From: Charina bottae
Lineage: Eukaryota > Chordata > Lepidosauria > Squamata > Charinaidae
Assembly: GCA_023362775.1 (NCBI GenBank)
Contig: JALMGJ010000005.1
Coordinates: forward strand, 38,125,463 to 38,189,462
Direction: 5' to 3'
Length of the DNA: 64,000 nucleotides
Positions 13,301 through 26,700 of this stretch are shown piece after piece. Position numbers and translations under genes: made by a program. The notes below the pieces were generated by a model. That model did no database searches, had not been told where the DNA came from, and saw only the letters and a list, made by a program, of their open reading frames with translations. Position 1 is the first letter of the stretch. Every line of letters starts with the position of its first letter.

Positions 13301-14737
13301 TAGTCTGGGCCAGTGTGTTCCCTGTGTTATATCTGTTCATTTGCTTCTATTTTCAGCATTCTTGCCCTTTGCCCTGCTTCAGCTCGAATTGAAAGGCATC
13401 ACTGCCCCGTGATTGTGTTTAGCACAGGGTAATATAGCTTTCTGATGTTATCTCTCTCCCATATAAAGACTGCAGAGCTATACAGAAAACAGGTAAATGA
13501 CTGAAATTACTTCAAGCCTTTCCTCCAGGTAATCTCGAACTTTCCTCATGTGAGCTTCGTATAGCTCAGAGTTCTCATTCACCAATTCAGCTGCCTGCAA
13601 AGGAAGGTGAGGATACCAGGTTAAATATTAGCAGCTAAATTTGAATGGAATCATTCAATTCCCTTGTACACCCTACCATATAATGCTTATTTTCATTAGC
13701 CAGGGTAGACAAAAAGCCAACATGGTAGAATTTAGCATAAAGTCTCCCTCTACAGGATCCCCCCAATTTCCCAATCTACTAAACAATACCCAATACCTAC
13801 AAAGCAATCTTAAAGACAAAAAGTGATAGAAAATGTTGGTGTATTCTGCAGTATGGCTGTACATGCTTCAGAAATAATCAGGAGAAAACTGCAACTTCTT
13901 TTCAAGGTTGCTCCAAAGCCTAAAAAATGATAGGCGTTTTTTAATGAATAACAGGTAGGTGCAAATTTTTTTGTTTTTGCAAATTATTTTCACAGCATGC
14001 ACAGCCATTTTGCAGTACCCACATTCAACAATCAGAGCCATTCACTGGGGGGGGGGGACACCAAAAGGGAGCAAATGACAAAAGTGCTGGTTCCTGTGGA
14101 CACCCATCTATATAGGCCCTAACCAGCACTTGCATATTGAGCTACTAGTTCTTTGAACTCCGACCCCCACTATTTGTTTATAGACCAACTTAATATTCTA
14201 TTTTTATTCTGATAAGCTACTTGCACAGTTGCAGAGACTGAAAACTTCAAGATGATAAAAAGTTTGCTGAGATTGTCATAAAGCATCTGCTTGCCACATT
14301 ATCTCCTATCAGTGTCCCACTATATCAGAGCTTTCCAAACTGTGTGTCGCGACACAAAAGTGTGTCGCCACACACAGCATGGTGTGTTGCCACACCACCC
14401 GGAAGCGGCGGCGCGCGCGTGCACGGCGGCAGTGGCACGGGATCAGTGCTTCCGCGTTTTAGCGGAGGCTGCCGCCGCTGCCACCGCCATGCACGCGCAC
14501 GCTACCGCACGCCCCCCGCGCCACCACCATGCGCGCGCGTACCGCCGCACGCCTCCCCGCACTGCTGCCGTGCGCGCGCGCGCTGCCGCCACCACTAGTG
14601 TGTCGCCAGCGGCGGCACTTTGGAAAGCCCTGCACTATATGTTAAACTATCCTGAAAGTTATGCAGATCTAGAACTTTGGGTCTGCATACAAACACAGAA
14701 AAGCTTATGAACTCAAGAAACTAAAAAGTATTGGCAT

Positions 14738-14768
<31 letters not shown>

Positions 14769-17700
14769 TTTTCTATTCCACCTTTATTATTTTTATAAAT
14801 AACTCAAGGCGGCGAACATACCTAATACTCCTCCTATTTTCCCCACAACAACCCTGTGAGGTGAGTTGGGCTGAGAGAGAGTGACTGGCCCAAGGTCACC
14901 CAGCGGGCTTTCATGCCTAAGGTGGGACTAGAACTCTCAGTCTCCTGGTTTCTAGCCCAGCACCTTAACCACTAGACCAAACTGGCTAAGCCCAAGCAAA
15001 GAAAACCCAGAACATCCAGACAGTTACCTTGCTTCAGGTGTATGTATTTGCAGTAAGAATGCTGCATTTAAAACTATGACTTGCTGATATCCATTTCCTC
15101 TTTTTTTTAAAAAAAAAGTCATAAAGACACATTATTCAATAAGACAGCATCTGTTTTCATTATATACTTGTATTATTTAGCCTTTACCATTTTTAAGCCT
15201 ACCTTGCCAAGGCCAGCAATCATTGGAGTATTCTCAGTCCTAAAAAAAAGAAACGAAGTGTTTATTCATACAGTTAAAGTTGCACAAATATAAGGTCTAC
15301 ACCTGTGTGAATTATTTATTTATTTAACATATTGCATACACACTTAGCATAACAAAGATATTAAAATATTTCACTGCATGAGAACCAGTATTAGTGTATG
15401 AAGGTCTGATGAAAACCAAAATGCTACCTAGAAAACAGAAGATCCTCTCCTTTTTTTCCAGCATATACGTATTTTTCTTCCGAATATGACAGCATTTCCT
15501 TTTAGTACCTTTTCTTGCATATCCTTAAAACCTACATACTACTCAGTGCAGCACAGGAGTGCAAAATGTGTGGCTTGGCAAGTGTCAGTGCTGCCCATGA
15601 TTCCTCCCCAAACCTGTTTCCCAGCCACCAACACTGACCTCTGCTCTTCACCAGTGCGTCCTCTACTGCGCTTCCTGATTCTTCTTCCTCGTCTCCCCTC
15701 TACTCACTGCTGCCTCCATCTTTTCTACCTGCTGCTTCTCTTCTGTCTTTAACCTACTTGATTGCCACCTCTGCTTCCTTCCTACCTAGGTAACTCTCAT
15801 CCTTCTTTTGTGTGATCTTTACTCATTTTCCTTCTCAGTTGTATTTCCACCACTGCTGCCTCCATCCAGTTCCCCTCAAGCTTCTGCCATCTCAATCGGT
15901 TTGATGCTCTTCTCCAGCAATCCTTATCCTGCTTTTTGCTTCCTTCACCCATTTTTTTCTGCCTGTCTGCTACTCTCAGCATAGCCTGTTCCCTCCTGTA
16001 CTGTTTCTCCTCCCCACCCTTCTTATCTTGCTTACATTTTCTTTTTCTGCAAATTCATATAAAATCAGAGTTGGCATTGAGCAGCATAGCACTGAAATAG
16101 ATAGGGGTCCATCTATTTAATTCCCCATACCTTTTGATTCAGAGGTACAGTATATGGAGAGGTGTTTTGTGTATATATTGGAGAAACTATTAGCTATTTT
16201 GTATATTTTATATATACTGAATATACTGTACATGGATGTATGTGTTTATGCAATAAAATTTAATTTTTTAGTTATTACTTTTTTATTGATTCTGTGCTAT
16301 CATGTTGGTGACTCTTGGTGACCATATAGATAAACCTTCTCCAAGATAATATGTCCCCAACTTGGCCCTTCAGGTCTTCCCATTGGTGTACCCATCACCA
16401 TTGTAACCAAGTCCATCCAGCTTACTGCTGGTCCTACCCCTTTTTTCTTTCTTTCTACCTTTCCTAGCATTATAGATCTCTCAAGACAGCTAGGTCTTTG
16501 CATATTTTGTCCAAAATATGATAATTTCAGCCTGGTTATTGTGCCTCAAGTGAGAATTCTGGATTGATTTGTTCTAGGATACATTTGTTTTCTTGACTAT
16601 CCATGGTAGTCTCAGGAATTTTCTCCAACCCCAAAGTTCAAAAGCATCAATAATCTTTCTATCCTGCTTCTTCTCAGTCTAATTTTCACTTCTATAGAGT
16701 GTCATAGAAAAAACCATTCCCTTCTGATCTTTATACAGATATGTCATCAGTATCTGAATATCCTTTCCGAGGCCTTCATTGCTACCCTATTAAGTACTAG
16801 TCTGTGGTGTATTTCTTGACTGCTGGTTCCTTTATTGTTGAGAGTCAATCCTAGAAAGAAGACGCTACCCACCTCTTCAATATTAAATTATAATTATTAA
16901 TTTTATATTGTTAATTTTAAGGCTGGTTGCTGTGTCTGTTGTCATTAGCTGGGTCTACCTTATATTTAATCTTAGGCCCATTTTTTCACTGTGCTCCTTG
17001 ACTTTCATTACTAGAGCTTGCAGAAACTTTGCAGTTTTACCTATCTGAGCAGTCTCATCAGCAGAGTGCAGATTATTTATAATTCTTCCTGCAGTTTTAA
17101 AACCACACTAATCTTCTTCCAATCCAGCGTCTTTAATATATATTTGGCATATAGGCTGAATAAATAAGGAGAGAGCATACAGCCTTGTGTCACTCTTTTG
17201 CTGACCTGCAGCCAGTCTGTTTTCCATATCCCATCCAGATTGTGGCTTCCTGTCCTGTGTATAGATTTTGTAGGCGGCTAATGAGATGTTCTAGGATTCC
17301 CATTTTTCTAAGGACATTCCATGGTTGACACAATCAAAGGCTTTTCTATAATCCATGAAACACATGACTTCTTTGGAGTATTCTTTGGCTTTCTCAATTA
17401 TCCACCATGCATCAGAAATAATGTCTCTTGTTCATTGTCCTTTTCTAAACCCAGCTTTAACATCTGCATCTCCCTCTCCATGTAGGACTCTAATCTGTGT
17501 TATATGATCTTAAACATTATTTTGCTAGCATGTGAAATTAACGATATTGTACAATAGTTTGCACACACTATCAAGTCTCCATTCTTTGGTATTGGTATAT
17601 AGGCTGACCTCTTCCAAACTGTTGGCCATTGTGTTGTGCTCCAGATTTGCTGGCATAGTTTGGTTCAAACCTTTACTGATTCTTCTTCTGTTGCTTGCGA

Positions 17701-20700
17701 TATTTCTGTATATATTTCATAAATTCCTGTAGCCTCCCAACTTTGCAATGACTTGAGTGTTGATCTAACTTCAACTTCTAATACTAGATTAATTATGTAC
17801 CATCAAGTCAGTGTAGACTCTTAGTGACCACATAGATTTTCTCCATGACAATGTGTCCCTAACCTGGTCCTTCAGGTATTCCAACAGTGCACCCATTGCC
17901 ACTGTAACTGAGTCTATTCACCTTGCTGCTGGTTGTCCTATTCTCTTTCCTTCCACCTTTCCTAGCATTAGATCCTTTTCAGAGAGCTAGCTCTTTGTAT
18001 AATGTGTCTGAAGTAGGGTAATTTCAGTCTGGTCATTTGTGCCTCGAGTGAGAACTCTGGGTTGATTTGTTCAGTGATCCATTGGCTTGTTTTCTTGGTT
18101 ATCCATGGTATTCTCAGGAGTCGTCTCTAACACCAGAGTTTGAAAGCATCAATACTCTTTCTATCCTGCTTTGTCAAAGTCCATTGACATCCTTTAGCAT
18201 ACCAATTCAACTTTGAAACCTCCTTGAGTTTAAAGATCTTTTGGAATTGTTTTTCTGCTGTCTGCTTCTATCTTTAATGTCTCTAAAGATGTTGTTGAAA
18301 TACTGCTTCTTGTCTCTTAAGTGGATTTACAAATAACATATCTACACAATGCCATGGTATAACTAACACAGCATTTGGGACACGGCTTGCCGTAGCCAGG
18401 AGTGGTACAGCAATTGCGACCTAGCCACTATTTCTGTACTCACATGGTAATTTGCCAGAGAAGTTCAGAGGAGTCCAGGATCAATTTCTGACTTTCATGA
18501 CTCATTGTGAATTCTTTATAAGTGGGTAGACAGCAGAATTTCCTACAGATAGCATCAAAGTGACTTTTGTTTTGGGTCTGCTGAAAGAAGGAGCAGCCAA
18601 ATGGGCTATCCCCTCATTGAAGGCAATGATTCATTACTGGACAATTACCAGAATTTCATGCAAAGATATAGAGCTGCATTTGATGATGAGGCTAGAAGAG
18701 CAATGAAAGAGATTTGCAAGCTGAAAAACAGTAACTGTAGAGCTCATGAATACATATCAGATTTTAAATTATTTGCCAGAAATATGGAATGATTTGGCTC
18801 TGACCGATTTCGAGAAGGACTTGCTGATGAACTGAGAGATCAGTTAGTGAGACGAGGCAACCCAGAGAATTTGGAAGAGCTGTTCAACTATGGGTGTTTG
18901 GAAGAGTTGAGGCACAGAGGAAATAGTAAGGGGAAGAGGTTTTACAGCCTCTCCTTACCCCTACCTCCCCTCCCTGTGGCCTCCTCAGACTCCTGTGCTG
19001 GAGAACCCATGCAAATGGGAGCAGTAAAGAAATTCCTGTCTTCAAAAAACACAGAAGGAAAGACCTTGGTTTATTCTATGGAGCCCCAGCTCTAATCATC
19101 ACCCTCAAAATGCCACACCTGTGGAACTGCAGGCCACATAGCAAGCGAGGTCTCCATCATCCGACATTATATCGTCAGTTACTTTACATCGTCTTTCCAT
19201 GTGATTTTTGTGTTAAAATACGAGATTTTTTTTTAGTATTGCTTTCTCCCATGCAGTATGAGATGATGCCTTTGCAGTTTTCAACCAAGTGATCATCCGC
19301 GTCCAGCATCTACCTACATTGTTGCTGCCCAATGTAGGTGCCTGCTTGCTTTAGCTGGGCAGCTGAGATGACCTTCATATCTTGGGTGACTCTGCTGGGA
19401 ATATATGTTCTTGGCATACACTGCTTCGCTCACCTCTCCCAGGAACACTCCCTCTGCCACAATGAGGCAGCATAGCAGGACTCAAAGGGGTACTTTTAAT
19501 TTATTTTAATTTATTATTTAGTTCTACTTGTTAAATAAAAATAAATACAGATAAAATAAAAATACACCTTTCCTGCTCATGTTGGTTTCTGCCCTGCTAC
19601 CCTCTTTTAGATTACAGTCCTTAACATGTCATCAAGCATGCCTACATGCTCTTGAACCAAAGAAAGCTGCACATCCTGCCGTAGCATCACAATACATTTA
19701 GTTGGTCTCTAACAATTCAGTTGGTTGATCCAATGCTCCTGTTCACCGTACCCTGGGCGAAAGCTCCATTCCTGCCCACCTCCAAACAGCATGGGATGAA
19801 GAGGAGTGCTGACACCAAGTCCTCGCACATACAAGGCTCCAATACGTGGGGCGTAAAACTGCAATTATAAATCACGACAGTAAAAGCAATATATAGAAGC
19901 AGAAGGCAGACAGATTATAGTTAACTATGCAGATAAATGTTCCTAACAAGAAGACTCATTTAACAGAGTGATGAGTAAAGAGACTTCTTCAGCAGATAGC
20001 TGGCAGAGGCATTTAAGCAAAGAGAGGACCACCATTTGCCAGAGAAGTCGTCTGCATTGCAGATCCTCTACTAAGCAAGGGTACTGGACTAGATGTCGTG
20101 AAGGTTTCTTCCAAATTTATAATTTTGTCAACCTATAAGAATTAAGTGGGGAATGTAACAGGAATAAGGCAAACTTATAGAAGTTTTATGGACTGAAGGA
20201 AAGCATGCTACATCATACATACCCAGCCACATCACATCGCCCAATACTATTCCAAAACCTTTCTCACAAGTACAGTTTGAGCCAGTATAGTGTAGTGGTT
20301 AAAGTGTTGGACTGGTGCCAGTGAGACCTCAAGTCCATCCTCATCCATGGAAGCTTAGTCAGTCCAACCTACCTCACAGAGTAGAATGGAGTGCTATGTA
20401 TGCTAACTTGAGCTTCTGAAGGAAGCTAACGAATAGTTACTATTGCCAAGGTAAGTTTCCCCTCTTTGCTAACCTATCAAGGTGATTTCAAATTTTGGCC
20501 AGACCACCTCCAATATGTGTTTTCTTTATTTGTGCAGCCACATTGGTTTCTTCTCTTGTTTTCTCCCCTCTTCATTAGAATTATTTGTAGATTATATGAA
20601 AATAATTCTCATCTATCTTGAGCCCTTTTCTCATTTTCTTCTTCTGCCATGGATTTCTACTTATAATTGCTCAGAGTTTAATTAAATCAATTTCTGGGAC

Positions 20701-23700
20701 TCTAGATATGTATTCAATTACACTCAGCTTTTAGTTTTCTTAAAATCGAGAACCTCAGCTTTTTACAGTCATTTCCCCCAATGTTCCTGCTATTTCCACT
20801 TATTGATACTACTATTGGTTAGTATCAAGTCAAAGATAACAGATACTTTTGCGCCTTCCTCTTTGAAAAAGAAAGTTATCAGGAATTTCCTAGAAGCATC
20901 ACACTTAGTAGAGTGTGCCTCCCTAGAGATGTGGGATAATTAAAGTCTCTATTACTACTATTTCACTACTTTATTTTCTGTGCCACCAACATGTGTACTA
21001 AGATTATTCAGGGCAGAGTTTACTGTACAACTCTCCAACAAAAGACTTTCCAACAGCATGTCACATGAGATCTGTAAGAGAATACAGTTTCCAGAAATGA
21101 ACAAACCAAATTAGAAGCACAGTGGCTTCTAATTTAGTAATTGAAAACTGCTGTCCTTGTGTATGAAATTCTCTTGTCTAATATTAGATATTAGACAAGT
21201 TCAGAACAGGTCACAGAAAGGAGATGGTAGCCCAAACAGAGGAAAAATATACCTTGTGCCCTACAATAGTGAGGTAATCTACTCTCAAGTCCTGTACGTC
21301 CACTCGGCCCTTCCCAATCATCTGGGCTGCATCTGTGTGTACTAAGATCCGTGGCAGACCAGAAGCCTTTCTCTTCCGGTTGATGACTTCAATCTGCTGA
21401 CTGAGTTCTGAGATAGGCTGAAAGAAAAGCATCCTGTCAGGTGTCAGGAGATCTCATTCTATCAGAAACACTACCTCTCCCTTCCCATCAGCATTTAGTA
21501 ATTTGGTTTTGGAGCTACTGAAATAGAAAAGATGTTGCATTGGTAACATCAACTAATATGCTCTATTTATCACATTGGATATCATTCTAGTCTCTCTTAA
21601 TAGAAGAGCCGGCTATCAATATTTATTTATTTATTTATTTATTTATTATTTGGATTTATCACTGCCCATCTCTACCTATTATTGATAGAAGAACAGGCTA
21701 TCAATAATAGGCTTATGGTTATATTAGTATTACCACCTTTCTCTTTCTCCAGTCATAAAATCTATTGTTAACGTTTGCCTGCTGCCATAGTAAGATTAGC
21801 ATAACTGAATCTACCAAGCAACTTAACATTGATCTTGATCTACTTATTTAGCAAATGTTGTTATAAAAAAAACTAGGCCTAAAAATATGATGCATATCTA
21901 TCTAGCAATTTAATAAACAAAAATCTAATAACCCAATGCTGGCAAAAAGAAAGTCATTGTTGTAAAATATGGGAGTAGAAAAGAAGCAAGAACATTAGCA
22001 TAAACAACAAAAAATTAAGACATTTGAAGATATTAGATGTAAGGAGTAGCCACCCCGAAGAAACTGTTCTGACACATCTTTGGTATTACTTTAGCAAAAG
22101 GGAGATCAGAAATAACTCCAGAAAAAATATTTTGGGGAAACAATGAAATGATATTACTACGCACATACATATAAATTATTTAATAACTTTAAAAGAAAAA
22201 GTTTCACAATTTTGTAAAATTTGAAGCGTCAGCACCTATTCTCTATATCAGGTTGAAAATATGAGATAAACCTGTAGGCCAGACAAAGTTTGTCCATCAG
22301 GCTACTGAAAGATAAATACATTATAGAGGATTCATTATGTTCTTGTACATGAAGAAACCGGTTCCTGGTGGCTTTAGAGACATTTATTAGTTATCTGAAC
22401 ATCATTCTAGATATTGTGTGACCTCTGGAATATACATCAACTGAAAAAAACTCACAGTCACACTCATGTGTCATTTGCAATTCATCAGTCAGTGACTGAA
22501 AAGCAGCTGAATGAATACAATAATATAAAATGCTTTATGAGAATACCTGCCAGTCCTTGCTGACATCTGGAGTAATTTCTACAAAGGTTAATCAACTATT
22601 TTCCTTAAATTTATGAGCTATAAGAACTAAAGTACAACTCACCATCACAATCCCAGTTTCATTATTTGCTAGCATTACAGAAACTAAACATGTAGTTGGA
22701 TGGATTGCTGCAACAACATCATCTACTTCCACTCGTCCGGTCACCTTTGATACTGGGACAAAAGTGGCTTCTACAAACCAGGATAGAAAGAAGAAAGTCA
22801 TTCCACAGTTCAATTTGTTCAAAAGCAGCTACTGTTTTTCTGACAACAGGCTTGGAGGGTGCCACAGGGGATATCAGGTAAGTGCCGGCCACACTACACA
22901 GCAACAGAGATGGCAAGATGTAGCAGTCATGAGGGAACTTGAAAAGATACAGGTTTACAGGCAGCATTTAAGGGCCAAAAGGAACTCCTCAGGAACTCAG
23001 CAGCTGCTTGAAAGCTGGGTATAATTTAGCTCTGTTTTATAAAAGTTTGAGTTAAGAAAACTCTGAGTTTATAACCAATTTATAATAACAGAATCTTGAA
23101 AGCCTGACAGAGTTTCCCTCTGAAATCTCTTATACTAAAGAGAATCAAAGCAGGTTATCTTTAGTTTCTTCCTCACCCCCTCTTCTTCCTGGGCCAAGCT
23201 GTTTATTTAACCTTTTCTGCATTCCTTCTTCAAGTTTATCACCATTCTCCTCTACAACCAGTGGGCAAAGTTAAGATGTCTGAATGAAATTCATGTATTT
23301 CACCTCCAGAGAGTAAGGAAGATGGCTTTGACAGAGATATGCAGGAACTGTTGCCTAGGCAAAAGGTGCTGAAGTATTTTTTAAGTCCAGAACAGCCAGA
23401 TAACATTTGGAAGCAGCAAACACAGGCAGCTCACTCAGACACCTCCCTAATTCACTGAACTATAAGGAAGAGAGGTACAGCGCAATCAGATTTGCAAGAT
23501 TCCACGGATATTTTTAAAAACAAAGAATAGTGGATGGCTGCAGCTGCATACTTGTTCTGAAAACTCATCCACCCAGAAAAAAACAACAAAGGTAAGCTGG
23601 GGATGGCAGACAGCATCCTGAGATCATAGATAAGATAGTGAGGTAAAGAGTCTCATCAGTTTGTGTTCTACTAAATTTGTGTTTTGTGAATGGCCATGTG

Positions 23701-26700
23701 CACAACAGCAGCCATTTTGTGAAAAGCCCCCACCCCCATTTCAAATGTGCTCACCAAAAAGGTTGAAGACTCTAGCTACAAAATGTCAATTGCTCACCAG
23801 CTTTCTGTTCCTTCTCTAGGTACTCTACAGGGAGACGAACTGAATCATGTTCAATGCAAGATATAATGATATGTGGAAGTGTCCCTGGAGTCTTTTCTTG
23901 ATGGCTTTCTCCTGTCCCAACAGTACTTTGTTTGCTGTTTTTCATAAAATCCTTCACTGCAGTATGAATCACTAAATTATTTGCCTGGAGGAAAAAAAGA
24001 GAGAAATACAAATTAGATCAAAGAATCATTCTGTAGGTTAGAGGTAGATTTTTCTTTGAACTAATTACTGTTTTTTTTCCTGATATTTACTCATCAAGAA
24101 TGAGTAAAGAGATACTGGTTCCAGAAAATGAAAATAAATCTGACTGTACAGAAAAAAAAAGCTTAGCAAATTAAGGGCATTTTTAAAAATAAAAGCCAGA
24201 TCAAAATAGTGCTACCAACATCAAATATCTTACTTCCGTCCCTCCAGAAGTGAAGATAATGTCCTGGAACCATCCTCCCACCATCTTAGCCAGACTTTCA
24301 CGAGCTTCATTTATGATCTTCTTTGCTCTTTGACCTGTGGGAGCAAGACACAAAAATTTATCATATAAGGTAGATCTCGTTTTTTTTCATTCCTCACACA
24401 AAAGGCATGTGCATTTTAATTATGGGCTTTTTCCCCAACTGCACCTAACCATGGTACAGAGATGTCCTGGCGCGCCGGGCGTTGGTATGTCGCCAACGGC
24501 AAAAGTTTGGAAAGCCATGCATTAATTGATGGAATATCTACAGAAACATGGCAAGCAACCGAAGAAGAATCTGTAAAGGTTCTAACCATTGAACAAATCA
24601 ACCCAGAGTTCTCACTTGAGGCACAAATGACCAGGTCCAAATTATCATATTTTCAACAAATTAAGCGAAGACCTAACTCTCTTGAGAAGTTGATAATGCT
24701 GGGCAAGGTAGAAGGAAATAGAAAAAGAGGAGGACAAGCAGCAATGTGTACATTGTTGGAAGAGCTGGAGGACAAGGTTGGGGGCAGATCATCTTGAAGA
24801 AGATCTATTTATGTCATCACTAAGAGTCAGCACTGACTTGATGTCACATAATCAATAAAGTTTCTTTGATTGATTGTAGATATCGTTGATACAATTTCAT
24901 TTCTACTACTTTTAATATCTTGCATCCTATAAAATAAACTACATTTATTCTGAGCTTATAAATATAAATATTTTGTTGCTTTAACCACCAATAAATCTGT
25001 TCCTTCATGCTTTTTCCCCTCTTAAACTCCCATTCTTGTACATACTGATGGCTTTCACAGAATGTGGTAAGGTACAATATAGTTTGTTTGGCTTTGGCTT
25101 AACATGTTAACATGTGAACCCACCCATTGTTGTTTGCATACCATGACCCATCCAAATTGTGATTTATTTAATAAGTTCTGGTTAAACTTTGCTCTCACAA
25201 AACACTTCCATACAATTGTCTGTAGCTTGAATCATGTCAACTGGATTTCTATTTTCTCAGTGGAAACGTTTCGCTCCTTATCCAAGGAGCTTCTTCAGTC
25301 TGAGCAAAGTTAGTAAGGGAATCCTTAAATATGTTTCTAGGTGGCTGTGTGACCTTGCACCTGGGGCTAGGTCATGGTTATTTTGAGATGTTATTTCTAA
25401 GTCCCTTTATCATCTAAAGGAGGATCGTTAAGATTACCATGCTGCTGTTGAGCTTGCGAAATGGTCTTAATCTTCCTAGGCACCTCCTGGAGGCATCCTA
25501 GGCATCCTCCTGGAGGATGGCCCAACACAGGAGAAGTAACACCACAGGACCAGAGTCAGCAGTTTATCTTCATTTAAAGGAAAAAGGACACTCATTTGAG
25601 GACATTAATGTTCACATTTTAGACAGAGAAGATAGGTGGTTTGAGAGAGGGGTCAAGGAATCCATTTATGCCAACTTGGAAAATCCTTCCTTGAATAGAG
25701 GTGGGGGCCTCAGGCACAATCTTTCGCCCATATTCCTCCCTGCTTTGTCTTCTGTGCCTAGGAAGATTAAGACCATTTCACAAGCTCAACAGCAGCATGG
25801 TGATCTTAACGATCCTCCTTTAGATGATAAAAGGACTTAAAATAACATCTCAATATAACCATGACCTAGCCCCAGGTGTAAGGTCACACAGCTACCTAGA
25901 AACATATTTAGGATTCCCTTACCAACTTTGCTCAGACTGAAGAAGCTCCTTGGATAAGGAGCGAAACGTTTCCACTGAGAAAATAGAAATCCAGTTGACA
26001 TGATTCAAGCTACAGACAATTCCACCTGGATGACTGAGAACCTTCATAGACACTTCCATACAATCTTAATCAGATTGTCAGACCTGCTTCATAAGAACTG
26101 CTAGGATTGCCCCATGCTTCATGCATGGCTTCTTTAACTGTCAAAATAACTTCTGGTGCCAGAGGGGTGGTTGCATTGTAATCCAGATAAATCTTCCTGT
26201 AGGAAATAGAATGGAAAAATGGTTATCAACAGAAAGAGGAATCAGATGTATTAATACTGTCACCCTTCACACAAGGTTGCATTGTGTAGTTTTGGAAAAT
26301 GCTTCTCTGACAAAACTTCTCCATTGCTACCCACTTTTCCAAGCAATGTCACTATTTCTCCCCCAAATATTATAAAGTTATATTTTTATAACACTTCCTC
26401 TGAAAAGCTGTCATAAAATTGATGAGGTGGGCTGACTCACAAAAGCTCTTTGATATATCCCTAATTCTGAAAGCATTTTGTATATCATCATGATTTTTAA
26501 TTAGACATTTGGAGTTGGCTAATAATCTTGGTGTTCTGAATATTCCATCCCAGGATAGTGTTCTTGAATGAGTTTTGCAATCCCATACTATGCAAATTCA
26601 GTTTAAAATAAATTCATTGAGTTCAACAGGTTTTACTTCTAAAGTAAATCATACATGAAACAGCAAGATCTTAGCACTTACATTAGAGGCAGAGCCCATA

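Noticed and set aside
14291..14710. 139-aa frame rich in Ala, Arg and His
   Set aside because: It is a translation of the CpG-rich hAT MITE at 14326-14632 and runs through both of its ends.
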